Shown here: positions 16,878 through 25,098 of the stretch, one piece after another | Layout: each line of letters begins with the position of its first letter | Position numbering within the stretch: position 1 is the stretch's first letter | Source of the DNA: Halanaerobium kushneri | GTDB taxonomy: Bacteria; Bacillota; Halanaerobiia; Halanaerobiales; Halanaerobiaceae | NCBI RefSeq assembly: GCF_900156285.1 | Contig: NZ_FTNC01000023.1 | Coordinates: 1 to 42,376, forward strand | DNA: 42,376 nt | Direction: 5' to 3' | Position numbers and translations under genes: made by a program | The notes under the pieces: generated by a model | Databases searched by the model: none | What the model was told of the DNA's origin: nothing | What the model saw: only the letters and a program-made list of their open reading frames with translations

Positions 16878-17291
16878 ATGAAAATTAATGTAGACTGGCA
16901 GGGAGAAATGGAATTTAAAAATCAACTGCCATCAGGTCATGAATTAACAGTTGATGCAGCAGCAGAAAGTGGAGGGCATAATAAGGGGCCTCGCCCAATG
17001 GAATTACTGCTCAGTGGACTGGCTGGCTGTACTGGAATTGATGTTGTTTTGATACTTAAAAAGATGAAAACTGAATTAGAAGACTTTGCAATGGAGGTTG
17101 ATGCTGAAAGGGCAGAAGAACCTCCGAGGCGATTTACTAAAATTCATATTAAATATAAGTTTAAAGGGAAAAAATTAGATGAACGCAGGGTGGAAAGAGC
17201 AATTAATCTTTCGGAAAAAAAATACTGCTCGGCCAGCAACTCTTTAAATGCAGAAATCACTTCAAGTTATGAAATTGAGTCTACAGATTAG
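16878..17291 (+). CDS. OsmC/YhfA-family peroxiredoxin-like protein
   Basis: 137-residue OsmC fold. Both family cysteines are present: Cys51 in GLAGCTGIDV on the central helix and Cys117 in KKYCSASNSL. OsmC/Ohr proteins reduce organic hydroperoxides or persulfides with these cysteines. The PRPMELLLSGLAGC motif places it with YhfA-type members. GGAGG precedes the ATG by 11 bp. Last gene of the sulfur/thiol group, ended by a strong terminator. Confidence 0.9.
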   Translation: MKINVDWQGEMEFKNQLPSGHELTVDAAAESGGHNKGPRPMELLLSGLAGCTGIDVVLILKKMKTELEDFAMEVDAERAEEPPRRFTKIHIKYKFKGKKLDERRVERAINLSEKKYCSASNSLNAEITSSYEIESTD

Positions 17292-17370
17292 ATTATGTTA
17301 ATATATGTTAAGTGAAGAAGAATTAATAATTTTAAGTAAATATATTACAGAAAAATGATTGAAATTATTG

Positions 17371-17398
17371 AATACCCGGATATCCGGGTATTTTTTTT
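17371..17398 (+). terminator. Rho-independent terminator after osmC
   Basis: AATACCCGG-ATAT-CCGGGTATT (17371-17392) forms a perfect 9-bp stem followed by eight T. It separates the thiol genes from the purine island. Confidence 0.93.
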
Positions 17399-17425
17399 AT
17401 TTTATCTACAAATTATTGCAGGATT

Positions 17426-17465
17426 AATTTAAATCTCATTGAATATATAAAGTGAGATTTAAATT
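17426..17465. promoter_or_regulatory. Perfect 13-bp inverted repeat upstream of the purine island
   Basis: AATTTAAATCTCA (17426-17438) and TGAGATTTAAATT (17453-17465) flank 14 bp. A TATAAT lies at 17474-17479, so the right arm covers the -35 region. This geometry fits an operator, possibly for the XRE-cupin regulator encoded 2.8 kb downstream. An RNA hairpin is possible only if transcription starts further up. Confidence 0.55.
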
Positions 17466-17515
17466 TTTAAACATATAATTTTCTAAATACTCTTAATATA
17501 AAAGGGAGGATAATG

Positions 17516-18988
17516 ATGATTAATTTAGAAGTCAATGAAAAACAGTTAGAAAAAGCAATTGAACGAGCAAGAGAAAAAAATATAATTCTGCCAACTTTTG
17601 AGCAGATGAAAAATCCGGAATTAATTCCGGCTAAAATCAAAGAAAAATTGAAAGATATTGGTCTCTGGGATGTAAACAGTTATAATTTATTCCGTATTAG
17701 CTGGAAAAATGAGCCTAAAAAAGATGGGGGTCTTTATGATGGGGTAAATTATATTGAATTCCCTTCCGAATTGACTGGTGTTGATGCCAGGATTTTTGCA
17801 GTTGTGGGTAAATGGTTCCCCACTGGTGCACATAAGGTAGGTGCAACTTATGGCTGTCTTGCTCCGCAATTGGTGACCGGACAGTTTGATCCAACCTCCA
17901 GTCATGCAGTCTGGCCTTCAACTGGTAATTACTGTCGAGGTGGAGCCTATAATTCTCAGCTTTTGGCCTGTGATTCGATTGCAATTTTGCCAGAAGGCAT
18001 GAGTAAGGAAAGATTTGATTGGCTGCAGAAGGTAGCAGGTGAGGTAATCCCGACTCCCGGTACGGAAAGTAATGTAAAAGAAATTTTTGATAAAGTCTGG
18101 GAACTGCGGGAGACAAGAGATAATATCACAGTGTTTAATCAGTTTGAAGAATTTGGCAACCATCTCTGGCATTATGAAGTTACTGGTTCAGCAATGGAAG
18201 AAGTAATTAGAGATGAAATGAGAGATAATGATAATTATTTTGGTTTTTTTGCAACTTCTGGTTCTGCAGGTACCCTGGGAGCCGGAGATCATCTTAAAGA
18301 TCAGTTCCCTCAGAGCAAAATAGCAGTTGGAGAAGCACTGCAATGTCCAACCATTTTAAGTAATGGTTTTGGTGCTCATAGAATTGAAGGTATTGGAGAT
18401 AAACATATACCCTGGATTCATAATGTAAAAAATACAGATATGGCAATTGCTATTGATGATGAGCGCACAATGTCTCTGCTGCGTTTATTTAATGAGACAG
18501 CTGGACGAGAGTATTTGATAGAACAGGGAGTTTCAGAAGATTTTGTTGAGAAACTTGAACTTTTAGGGATTTCAGGAATTGCTAATTTAGTTGGGGCTAT
18601 TAAGATGGCTAAATTTTATGAACTGGATCAGAATCAAATGCTGATGACTGTGCTGACTGACTCATTAGAACTCTATACATCCCGTCTGGAAGAAATGAGG
18701 GAAGAAAGAGGAGAATATACAAGAGAAGATGCAATTAAAGATTATCACCGTTATCTGAGAGGGATTAATACAGAATATACTCTGGAAATGGGTCTGGAAG
18801 AAAGAAGACGGGTGCATAACCTGAAATATTATACCTGGATTGAACAGCAGGGTAGAGATTCTGAAGAACTCAATGCTCAGTGGTATGATTATGACAATTA
18901 CTGGGGTGGAATTCACTCTCAGGCAGAAGAAATTGACAAATTAATAGAAGAATTTAATCACAAAACAGGTTTATTAGAAGAGCTGTAG
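17516..18988 (+). CDS. Fold-type-II PLP-dependent enzyme (cysteine synthase-like), function unassigned
   Basis: 490 residues, long for this fold. The PLP Lys is probably Lys107 in PTGAHKVGATYG, the substrate/PLP loop is STGN (135-138), and the phosphate-binding Gly-rich loop is SGSAGTLGAG (about 248-257). About 100 extra C-terminal residues are rich in Glu/Arg/Tyr. Enzymes of this fold perform beta-elimination, beta-replacement or deamination of amino acids. It heads an operon with a threonine-synthase-like gene and yge-type genes, the place occupied by diaminopropionate ammonia-lyase (YgeX) in E. coli, so a lyase acting on a purine-derived amino acid is my inference. The ATG at 17516 fits GGAGG better than the ATG at 17513. 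Confidence 0.82.
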   Translation: MINLEVNEKQLEKAIERAREKNIILPTFEQMKNPELIPAKIKEKLKDIGLWDVNSYNLFRISWKNEPKKDGGLYDGVNYIEFPSELTGVDARIFAVVGKWFPTGAHKVGATYGCLAPQLVTGQFDPTSSHAVWPSTGNYCRGGAYNSQLLACDSIAILPEGMSKERFDWLQKVAGEVIPTPGTESNVKEIFDKVWELRETRDNITVFNQFEEFGNHLWHYEVTGSAMEEVIRDEMRDNDNYFGFFATSGSAGTLGAGDHLKDQFPQSKIAVGEALQCPTILSNGFGAHRIEGIGDKHIPWIHNVKNTDMAIAIDDERTMSLLRLFNETAGREYLIEQGVSEDFVEKLELLGISGIANLVGAIKMAKFYELDQNQMLMTVLTDSLELYTSRLEEMREERGEYTREDAIKDYHRYLRGINTEYTLEMGLEERRRVHNLKYYTWIEQQGRDSEELNAQWYDYDNYWGGIHSQAEEIDKLIEEFNHKTGLLEEL

Positions 18989-19013
18989 AATAATAGTAAT
19001 TGAGGTGAAGCAG

Positions 19014-20261
19014 ATGAAATATGTAACAGGGCTGCACTGTATTAAGTGTGGTAAAGAGTATGAAGCAGATCCTGAGCGTTATCTCTGTGACGATTGTGAA
19101 GATGGGATCTTAGATGTAGATTATGATTATCAAAAAATTATGGCTGAATGGTCAAAAGAAGATTTAAAAGCAAATCCAGATCAGCGCATCTGGCGTTTTG
19201 AACCACTTCTGCCGATTAAGCCGGAGACGGAAAAGCCTAAGCTTGCTGTTGGAGATACACCAGTTTACAATTCTCCAGTTTTGGCTGAAGAGTTTGGAAT
19301 TAAAAAGTTGATTATTAAAGATGATGGCTTAAACCCAACTGCATCTTTAAAAGATAGAGCCTCAGCAATGGCTGTTGTTAAGGCACAGGAGGCGGATGCA
19401 AAAACAGTTGCCTGTTCTTCGACCGGTAATGCAGCATCCTCTCTGGCTGGTAATATTGCTTCTATGGGGGGAAGAATGAATGCGGTTATTTTTGTGCCTG
19501 ACCGAGCTCCTGCAGGAAAGCTGGCCCAGCTGTTAATTTATGGAGCTGATGTAGTTTCAGTTAAAGGTTCCTATGAAGAAGCCTTTTATCTTTCAGCAGA
19601 AGCCATTAAAAAGTGGGGCTGGTATAATCGTAATGCTGCCATTAATCCTTATCTGGTAGAAGGTAAAAAAACCGTTTCTTTAGAGCTGGCTGAGCAGCTG
19701 GAATGGGAGATGCCGGACTGGCTTGTGTTTTCTGTTGGTGATGGCTGTACTATCGCGGGAGCTTATAAAGGTTTATATGATCTAAAACAGATTGGCTTTA
19801 TTGACAGGATACCCAGGTTACTGGGGGTTCAGGCAGAAGGTTGTGCTCCAATCACTGAAGCTTTTAGGACCGGAGAGGAACTGGAGGTTACAGCTGAGAA
19901 CACAATAGCAGATAGTATTGCAGTTGGTAAACCCCGAAACTGGTTAAAGGCGGTTAGAGCAATTAGAGACTCAGCGGGAGAAATGATTAATGTTAGTGAT
20001 GATCAAATTTTAGCTATGATGAGAAATTTAGGTAAAAAGACAGGCATTTTTGGCGAGCCTGCAGGAGTTGCTGGAATGGCAGGACTCAAAAAAGCTGCAG
20101 CAGAGGGAATTATTAAGCGAGATCAGAGTGCAGCTGTTGTAATTACTGGGAATGGTTTAAAGGATGTTAAAAATGCCCGTCGTGCAGCCGGTAATCCTAT
20201 TGAAGTTGAGCCGGATCTGGAAAAATTGACTGCTATTTTTGTCGAACAGGGTGTGACTTAA
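19014..20261 (+). CDS. Threonine-synthase-like PLP enzyme with N-terminal zinc ribbon
   Basis: 415 residues. An N-terminal zinc ribbon (Cys9, Cys12, Cys25, Cys28) precedes a fold-type-II PLP domain: PLP Lys113 in PTASLKDRA, SSTGN (135-139) and phosphate loop VGDGCTIAG. Canonical threonine synthase converts phosphohomoserine to threonine, but this copy lies inside a purine-degradation operon, only 25 bp after another fold-II enzyme, so a different elimination or ammonia-lyase reaction is likely. The ATG at 19014 has TGAGGTGA at proper distance; the GTG at 19005 lies within it. One base separates its stop from the regulator gene. Confidence 0.82.
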   Translation: MKYVTGLHCIKCGKEYEADPERYLCDDCEDGILDVDYDYQKIMAEWSKEDLKANPDQRIWRFEPLLPIKPETEKPKLAVGDTPVYNSPVLAEEFGIKKLIIKDDGLNPTASLKDRASAMAVVKAQEADAKTVACSSTGNAASSLAGNIASMGGRMNAVIFVPDRAPAGKLAQLLIYGADVVSVKGSYEEAFYLSAEAIKKWGWYNRNAAINPYLVEGKKTVSLELAEQLEWEMPDWLVFSVGDGCTIAGAYKGLYDLKQIGFIDRIPRLLGVQAEGCAPITEAFRTGEELEVTAENTIADSIAVGKPRNWLKAVRAIRDSAGEMINVSDDQILAMMRNLGKKTGIFGEPAGVAGMAGLKKAAAEGIIKRDQSAAVVITGNGLKDVKNARRAAGNPIEVEPDLEKLTAIFVEQGVT

Positions 20262-20262
20262 G

Positions 20263-20814
20263 ATGAGTGATAATATAAGACTTGGACAGAGAATTAGAAA
20301 AAAACGTCAGGCTAGAGGTATGAGTTTAAATGATGTAGCAGAGAAGATAAAGAAGACTTCAAGTTATTTAAGTCAGGTAGAAAGGGGGCTTGCCGAACCT
20401 TCTATTACTGCTCTGCGGGAGATTGCCAGAGCACTGGAAGTTCCGATTTTCTACTTTTTGATTGAGGAAGAGAATCATAATGCAGTGGTGCGCAAAGATG
20501 AACGCAGGATTTTGAATTTTCCCGGTTCACATCTGACCTTTGAACTGCTTTCTCCAGATTTAAATAGAGATATGGAAGTTATCGAGGCAACACTGGAGCC
20601 AGGTGCTGAGACAACAGACGAACCTTTAAATCATCTGGGAGAGGAATGTACGATTGTTATGCAGGGGAAGATGTTTATTCAGATTGGTGATCAGGAGTAT
20701 GAGTTGGAAAAAGGTGACAGCATATACTATAAGGCGAGCTTGCCTCATAAAATTAAGAGTATTGGTGAAGAAGATCTTCATTTCATATCAGCGATTACTC
20801 CCCCAAACTTCTAA
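20263..20814 (+). CDS. XRE-family regulator with C-terminal cupin
   Basis: 183 residues. Helix-turn-helix at about 8-62 (MSLNDVAEKIKKTSSYLSQ-ERG, PSITALREIARAL) and a small cupin barrel at about 110-178 (GEECTIVMQGKMFIQIG, YELEKGDSIYYKASLPHKI). This is the PuuR/SutR-type architecture, in which the cupin senses a small metabolite. It is co-transcribed with the PLP genes, one base after the threonine-synthase-like gene, so it probably regulates this island; the 17426-17465 palindrome is a candidate site. Inducer not identifiable. Confidence 0.9.
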   Translation: MSDNIRLGQRIRKKRQARGMSLNDVAEKIKKTSSYLSQVERGLAEPSITALREIARALEVPIFYFLIEEENHNAVVRKDERRILNFPGSHLTFELLSPDLNRDMEVIEATLEPGAETTDEPLNHLGEECTIVMQGKMFIQIGDQEYELEKGDSIYYKASLPHKIKSIGEEDLHFISAITPPNF

Positions 20815-20907
20815 GTTGTATTAATTAGAAATGAAATAGCATTTGGGTACTTATTATAAATATAATTGACCGGTAATAAATATTAAATTAATGGAGGTGC
20901 CAGTTAA

Positions 20908-22149
20908 GTGATAGAATTTGATCAAATAATGGAAAAAGCTGAAAGCTATCGTTCAGAAATTAGTGCGTTTTTAAGAGATATGATCAGAATTCCGAGTGAA
21001 AGCTGTGAGGAAAAAGAGGTAGTTTTAAGAATAAAGGAAGAGATGGAAAAGGTAGGCTTTGATAAGATAGAAATTGACGAAATGGGTAATATCCTTGGTT
21101 ATATAGGTAATGGAAGCCATGTAATTGCCATGGATGCTCATATTGACACTGTTGGTGTCGGAGATGATTCTCTCTGGGATTATGATCCTTATGAAGGTTA
21201 TGAAGATGATGAAATAATTGTAGGACGGGGAGCCAGCGATCAGGAGGGTGGAATGGCTTCAATGGTCTATGCCGGAAAGATAATTAAAGATTTAGGCTTA
21301 GAAGATGACTATACCCTGATTATTACCGGTACAGTACAAGAAGAAGATTGTGACGGCCTCTGCTGGCATTATATTATAGAAGAAGATGAAATCAAACCCG
21401 AATTTGTTGTAATTACCGAACCTTCATCCTGTAATATTTATCGCGGCCACCGGGGCAGAATGGAAATCAAAGTTAGTACTCATGGTGTTAGCTGTCACGG
21501 ATCAGCTCCAGAAAGAGGAGATAATGCGATCTACAAGATGGCACCAATTATCAATGAATTAAAAGCCCTGCATCCGAATTTAACACCACATGATTTTCTG
21601 GGTAAAGGAAGTCTGACTGTTTCCGAAATATTTTACAGCTCACCTTCTCGCTGTGCAGTTGCAGATGGCTGCAGTATCTCAATTGACCGCCGTCTGACTG
21701 CAGGAGAAAGCTGGCAGTTTGCTGTCCAGCAGGTTAAAAACTTACCGGCAGTTAATGATGCAGATGCAGAAGTAGAGATGTATAAATATGAAAGACCTTC
21801 CTATACCGGTCTGGTATATCCAATTGATTCTTATTTTCCTACCTGGTTGATTGAAGAAGATCATCCTGTCTGTCAGACGACAGTTGAAGCCTATAAAGAA
21901 TTGTTTAAAGAAGATCCTCTAGTTGATAAATGGACATTTTCCACGAATGGAGTTTCAATAATGGGACGTCATGGTATTCCCTGTATTGGTTTTGGACCCG
22001 GTCACGAAGATCAGGCTCATGCACCAAACGAAAAAACATGGAAATCAGAACTGGTTAAGGCGGCTGCAATTTATGCTGTGATTCCAAAGTTATTTGTGGA
22101 AAAGTATGCCGATCAGATGCCGGAAGAAACAGAAAATCTTTTAGCTTAG
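20908..22149 (+). CDS. YgeY-like M20 family metallohydrolase
   Basis: 413-residue di-zinc hydrolase of the M20/ArgE/YgeY group. Metal ligands are His78 and Asp111 (bridging, in [10 protein letters not shown]), with catalytic Asp80 and Glu145/146 in TVQEEDCDG; later ligands lie in VITEPS and the C-terminal [11 protein letters not shown]. The group includes the 'selenium metabolism-linked' YgeY hydrolases that cleave an amide or ureido bond in anaerobic urate breakdown. GTG start at 20908, supported by GGAGGT 9 bp upstream. It precedes the carbamoyltransferase, the same pairing as ygeY/ygeW in E. coli. The exact substrate is inferred from context. Confidence 0.88.
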   Translation: MIEFDQIMEKAESYRSEISAFLRDMIRIPSESCEEKEVVLRIKEEMEKVGFDKIEIDEMGNILGYIGNGSHVIAMDAHIDTVGVGDDSLWDYDPYEGYEDDEIIVGRGASDQEGGMASMVYAGKIIKDLGLEDDYTLIITGTVQEEDCDGLCWHYIIEEDEIKPEFVVITEPSSCNIYRGHRGRMEIKVSTHGVSCHGSAPERGDNAIYKMAPIINELKALHPNLTPHDFLGKGSLTVSEIFYSSPSRCAVADGCSISIDRRLTAGESWQFAVQQVKNLPAVNDADAEVEMYKYERPSYTGLVYPIDSYFPTWLIEEDHPVCQTTVEAYKELFKEDPLVDKWTFSTNGVSIMGRHGIPCIGFGPGHEDQAHAPNEKTWKSELVKAAAIYAVIPKLFVEKYADQMPEETENLLA

Positions 22150-22191
22150 TTTTTAAGGGTGCCGAACAAAAATCAAAGGAGGAATTATAAA

Positions 22192-23175
22192 ATGGAAACT
22201 CAATTAAAAGGAAAAGATTTTATTACACTACAGGAATGGACTAAAGATGAAATTGACACTTTACTGGATGTTTCATTTGATTTAAAAAGAAAATTTGCTA
22301 TGGGTGAACCCACACCATATTTAAGAGATAAAACAGCTTTTTTAATGTTTTTTGAACAGTCAACCAGAACCAGAAACTCAATGGAAGCTGGCCTGGCTCA
22401 GCTTGGTGGGCATGCTAACTTTTTAGATACCAGTACTATGCAGGTTTCTCACGGGGAAGTGGCTAAAGATACCGGTATTATTCTGGGAAGTTATGGACAT
22501 GCCATTGCCTGCCGTAACTGTGTCTGGGAAATTGGTAATAAATATCTGCGCTCTCTGGCTAATCATGCAAAAGTTCCGGTGATGAACTTACAGTGTGACC
22601 TTTATCATCCAATGCAGGGGATTGCCGATTTAATGACCATTAAAGAAAAGAAAAAAGAAACTAGAAATTTAAAGGTTTCAATTATCTGGGCCTATGCCAC
22701 CAGTCATAAAAAGCCTATTTCTGTACCTTTAACTCAGGCTTTACTTTTCCCACGTTATGGTATGGATGTGACCTTAGCCTATCCTGAGGGATATGAGATG
22801 CCGGATTGGGTTATCGAACAGGCTCGAGAAAATGCTGAAAAGCATAATGGAACTTTTAAAATTACTCATGATCAGGATGAAGCTTATCGTGATGCTGATA
22901 TAGTTATTCCGAAAAACTGGGGCAGCTGGGTTACAAATCAGGATGATGCAGTAATTGATGATCTTTTAGAATCAAATAAACACTGGAAGTGTACAGAAGA
23001 GAGAATGGCACTTGCTGATGATGATGTAATGTATATGCATGCTTTACCTGCTGACCGGGGTAATGAAGTTGAGGATTCTGTAATTGACGGTGAACATTCA
23101 ATTGTATTTACTGAGGCTGAAAATAGATTACACACTGCAAAAGCTGTAATGACCCTAACAATGGGTGGTAAGTAA
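22192..23175 (+). CDS. YgeW-like carbamoyltransferase
   Basis: 327-residue aspartate/ornithine carbamoyltransferase superfamily member. The carbamoyl-phosphate site is STRTR (57-61) with HPMQ (139-142); the second-substrate side has PKNWGSW and MHALPADRG in place of the DxxxSMG and HCLP of ornithine transferase. These replacements and the gene context point to the YgeW knotted-carbamoyltransferase group rather than arginine biosynthesis. In urate breakdown it would phosphorolyse a ureido intermediate to carbamoyl phosphate, an energy-yielding step. No carbamate kinase is present in the window. ATG at 22192 behind AAAGGAGGAA. Confidence 0.85.
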   Translation: METQLKGKDFITLQEWTKDEIDTLLDVSFDLKRKFAMGEPTPYLRDKTAFLMFFEQSTRTRNSMEAGLAQLGGHANFLDTSTMQVSHGEVAKDTGIILGSYGHAIACRNCVWEIGNKYLRSLANHAKVPVMNLQCDLYHPMQGIADLMTIKEKKKETRNLKVSIIWAYATSHKKPISVPLTQALLFPRYGMDVTLAYPEGYEMPDWVIEQARENAEKHNGTFKITHDQDEAYRDADIVIPKNWGSWVTNQDDAVIDDLLESNKHWKCTEERMALADDDVMYMHALPADRGNEVEDSVIDGEHSIVFTEAENRLHTAKAVMTLTMGGK

Positions 23176-23270
23176 AATAATTTAAAGTACCGGGTACCTG
23201 AGGATTATTTCTTTTAAGTATCTGGAGGAGGGAAATACACTTCTAAATATCCTGTGCTATTTATTTAAGG

Positions 23271-23396
23271 AGGTGCTGTGAAAAAAATTAAAGTAAGAGT
23301 ATTTGGGCTCTAATTATTGGTCTGATAGGAAGGACTGTCCAGTAGATAATGAGAAGTTTAGCAGTTGTTTAATTGAGTCTTTGATTAAAACTTAGG
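23271..23396 (+). pseudogene. Possible decayed gene remnant between carbamoyltransferase and TRAP genes
   Basis: The 231-bp gap holds an excellent ribosome site (AAGGAGGTG at 23269-23277) before a GTG at 23278 that reads MKKIKVRVFGL and stops. The next frame immediately continues as ...ALIIGLIGRTVQ before another stop. This looks like the start of a Rossmann-fold dehydrogenase (KIKV-V-GLG-IGR) broken by frameshift and deletion. It could instead be a short leader peptide. No terminator is obvious. Confidence 0.3.
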
Positions 23397-23406
23397 AGGA
23401 GTTTAA

Positions 23407-24450
23407 ATGAAAAAAACATTAATTATTACTTTAATTTTAGTAATGGCGATCACAGCATCCCTAACAGCAATGGCTCAGGATACAAAAGTATTGAAACTCA
23501 GCCACTTAAACCCACAGCAGCCAAAAGAAGTTGCTACAGCAGCTATGGCAGAAGTATTTAAATCAATGGTTGAGAGTGGCACCAATGGCAGTATAGAAGT
23601 AGAAATTTATCCAAATGGTGTTTTAGGAAATGAAAGAGAAAGTATGGAACAGGTTCAAAGTGGAGTTACTCAAAGTTATATAGCATCTGGTGGAGGAATG
23701 GCAACCTTCTATCCAATGTTTTCTATAGTAAATATTCCTTTCTCTATTTCTAATTATTCTGTAGCTTATGAAGTATATGACGGTGAATTTGGTCAGCAAA
23801 TGGCAGCAGATATTGAAGAAAAAACAGGTTTTAAAGTACTTGGCTTTGGTGAATCAGGAGGGTTTTTCCAGCTGACAAATAGTGAACGTCCGATTAAAAC
23901 CCCGGCTGATATGGAAGGTTTAAAATTTAGAACAATGACTATTCCAATTCATATGGAATTTATGCGTTCACTTGGTGCTTCACCTACTCCAATTGCCTGG
24001 GCAGAACTTTATACAGCTCTCCAGACCGGAGTAGTTGATGGTCAGCATAACCCAATCCCAATTATCAAAATTGGTAAATTGGAAGAAGTGCAGAAGTACT
24101 TAACTCTGACCAATCATATGTATACACCTTATGTCTGGGTTTTAAACTCTGACTTCTATTCTTCCTTAACTTCTGAGGAACAGGTTGTGGTTGACGAGGC
24201 GGCAAGAGTGGCTAACCTGGCTGGCCGTGGTGTTAACAGATTAATTGAAGCTTCTGATGAGGGTCTTCCTTATTTAGCAGAAGAGATGGAAGTATATAAA
24301 CCTACAGCTGAAGAAATGCAGATGTTTAAAGATGCTGCAATTCCTGCTTCAATGGAATTTATTGAAGAAGAGTATGGTGAAGAAGGAGCTCAACTTGCTC
24401 AGGATTATCTTGATGCAATTGAAGCTGCTCAGGAGAAATTTGGAATGTAA
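23407..24450 (+). CDS. TRAP transporter substrate-binding protein (DctP type)
   Basis: 347 residues. Sec signal peptide (about 1-24, cleavage after AMAQ). The mature DctP fold has the ligand Arg175 in GLKFRTM and GASPTPIAWAELYTALQTGVVDGQ. This Arg normally salt-bridges a carboxylate, so the ligand is probably an organic acid. Next to ygeY/ygeW-like genes, a ureido acid or purine-breakdown carboxylate is plausible but unproven. AGGAGG precedes the ATG. A strong hairpin separates it from the membrane subunits. Confidence 0.92.
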   Translation: MKKTLIITLILVMAITASLTAMAQDTKVLKLSHLNPQQPKEVATAAMAEVFKSMVESGTNGSIEVEIYPNGVLGNERESMEQVQSGVTQSYIASGGGMATFYPMFSIVNIPFSISNYSVAYEVYDGEFGQQMAADIEEKTGFKVLGFGESGGFFQLTNSERPIKTPADMEGLKFRTMTIPIHMEFMRSLGASPTPIAWAELYTALQTGVVDGQHNPIPIIKIGKLEEVQKYLTLTNHMYTPYVWVLNSDFYSSLTSEEQVVVDEAARVANLAGRGVNRLIEASDEGLPYLAEEMEVYKPTAEEMQMFKDAAIPASMEFIEEEYGEEGAQLAQDYLDAIEAAQEKFGM

Positions 24451-24460
24451 ATTAAAATTT

Positions 24461-24487
24461 AAAAGGGACAGAGTCTCTGTCCCTTTT
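24461..24487 (+). terminator. Intercistronic hairpin between TRAP dctP and dctQ
   Basis: AAAAGGGACAGAG and CTCTGTCCCTTTT form a near-perfect palindrome. It ends in TTTT but no long T run, so it is more likely a partial terminator or 3' stabiliser that lifts binding-protein yield over the membrane subunits. Confidence 0.7.
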
Positions 24488-24500
24488 ATCAAGCTGAGGG

Positions 24501-25094
24501 GTGAGGGAATTGGGAAAGACTAGTATTTTTGATAAACTCGAAAACTTTGGAGATTGGCTGGGAAAAATAACTTTATTTATAGTCATAATTCTAACAGGGA
24601 TTCTTGTTATTACAGTATTAACCGGAGTTTTTTTCCGCTATATCATTCGCGATTCTTTAAGCTGGACAGAAGAACTGGCCCGGTATTTAATGATCTGGGC
24701 AGCTCTACTTGCAGTCAGTGTTGGAATAAAAGACAAAGAGCACGTCGGTATTCAGCTTTTAATTAAACAGTTTCCTCCAATTATAACAAAGTTAATTACC
24801 TTTGTTGTTTATGTTATCACCATTGTTTTTTTGACAGTTTTAACTTTTAAGGGTTATCAGGTAGCGGTTAAGGCACAAAATCAGCTTTCACTTGCCCTAA
24901 ATATTTCGATGTTCTGGCCTTTGATGAGTATTCCTGTTTCTGGTTTTCTGGCAATTATTCAGCAGTTTATTCAGCTGCTTTTGATCTTTAAACCGGGAAT
25001 GAAAATCTCTGATATTTTAGGAGAAACAGAAGTAGATGAAGCATTACGAGAAGTAAAAGAAGTGCAGATTGAAACAGAAAAAGGTCAGGAGTGA
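24501..25094 (+). CDS. TRAP transporter small membrane subunit (DctQ type)
   Basis: 197 residues with four membrane helices (about 20-45, 53-72, 90-115, 133-155). The conserved SWTEELARYLMIWAALLA stretch of DctQ proteins is present. It bridges binding protein and DctM. The start is uncertain: GTG at 24501 has almost no gap to GAGGGG, whereas TTG at 24510 would be spaced well. It ends 4 bp before the DctM ATG. Confidence 0.9.
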   Translation: MRELGKTSIFDKLENFGDWLGKITLFIVIILTGILVITVLTGVFFRYIIRDSLSWTEELARYLMIWAALLAVSVGIKDKEHVGIQLLIKQFPPIITKLITFVVYVITIVFLTVLTFKGYQVAVKAQNQLSLALNISMFWPLMSIPVSGFLAIIQQFIQLLLIFKPGMKISDILGETEVDEALREVKEVQIETEKGQE

Positions 25095-25098
25095 TAAA

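Noticed and set aside
22192-23175. Biosynthetic ornithine carbamoyltransferase (argF)
   Set aside because: The ornithine-site motifs DxxxSMG and HCLP are replaced, and the neighbours are ygeY-like and purine genes, with no arginine genes nearby.
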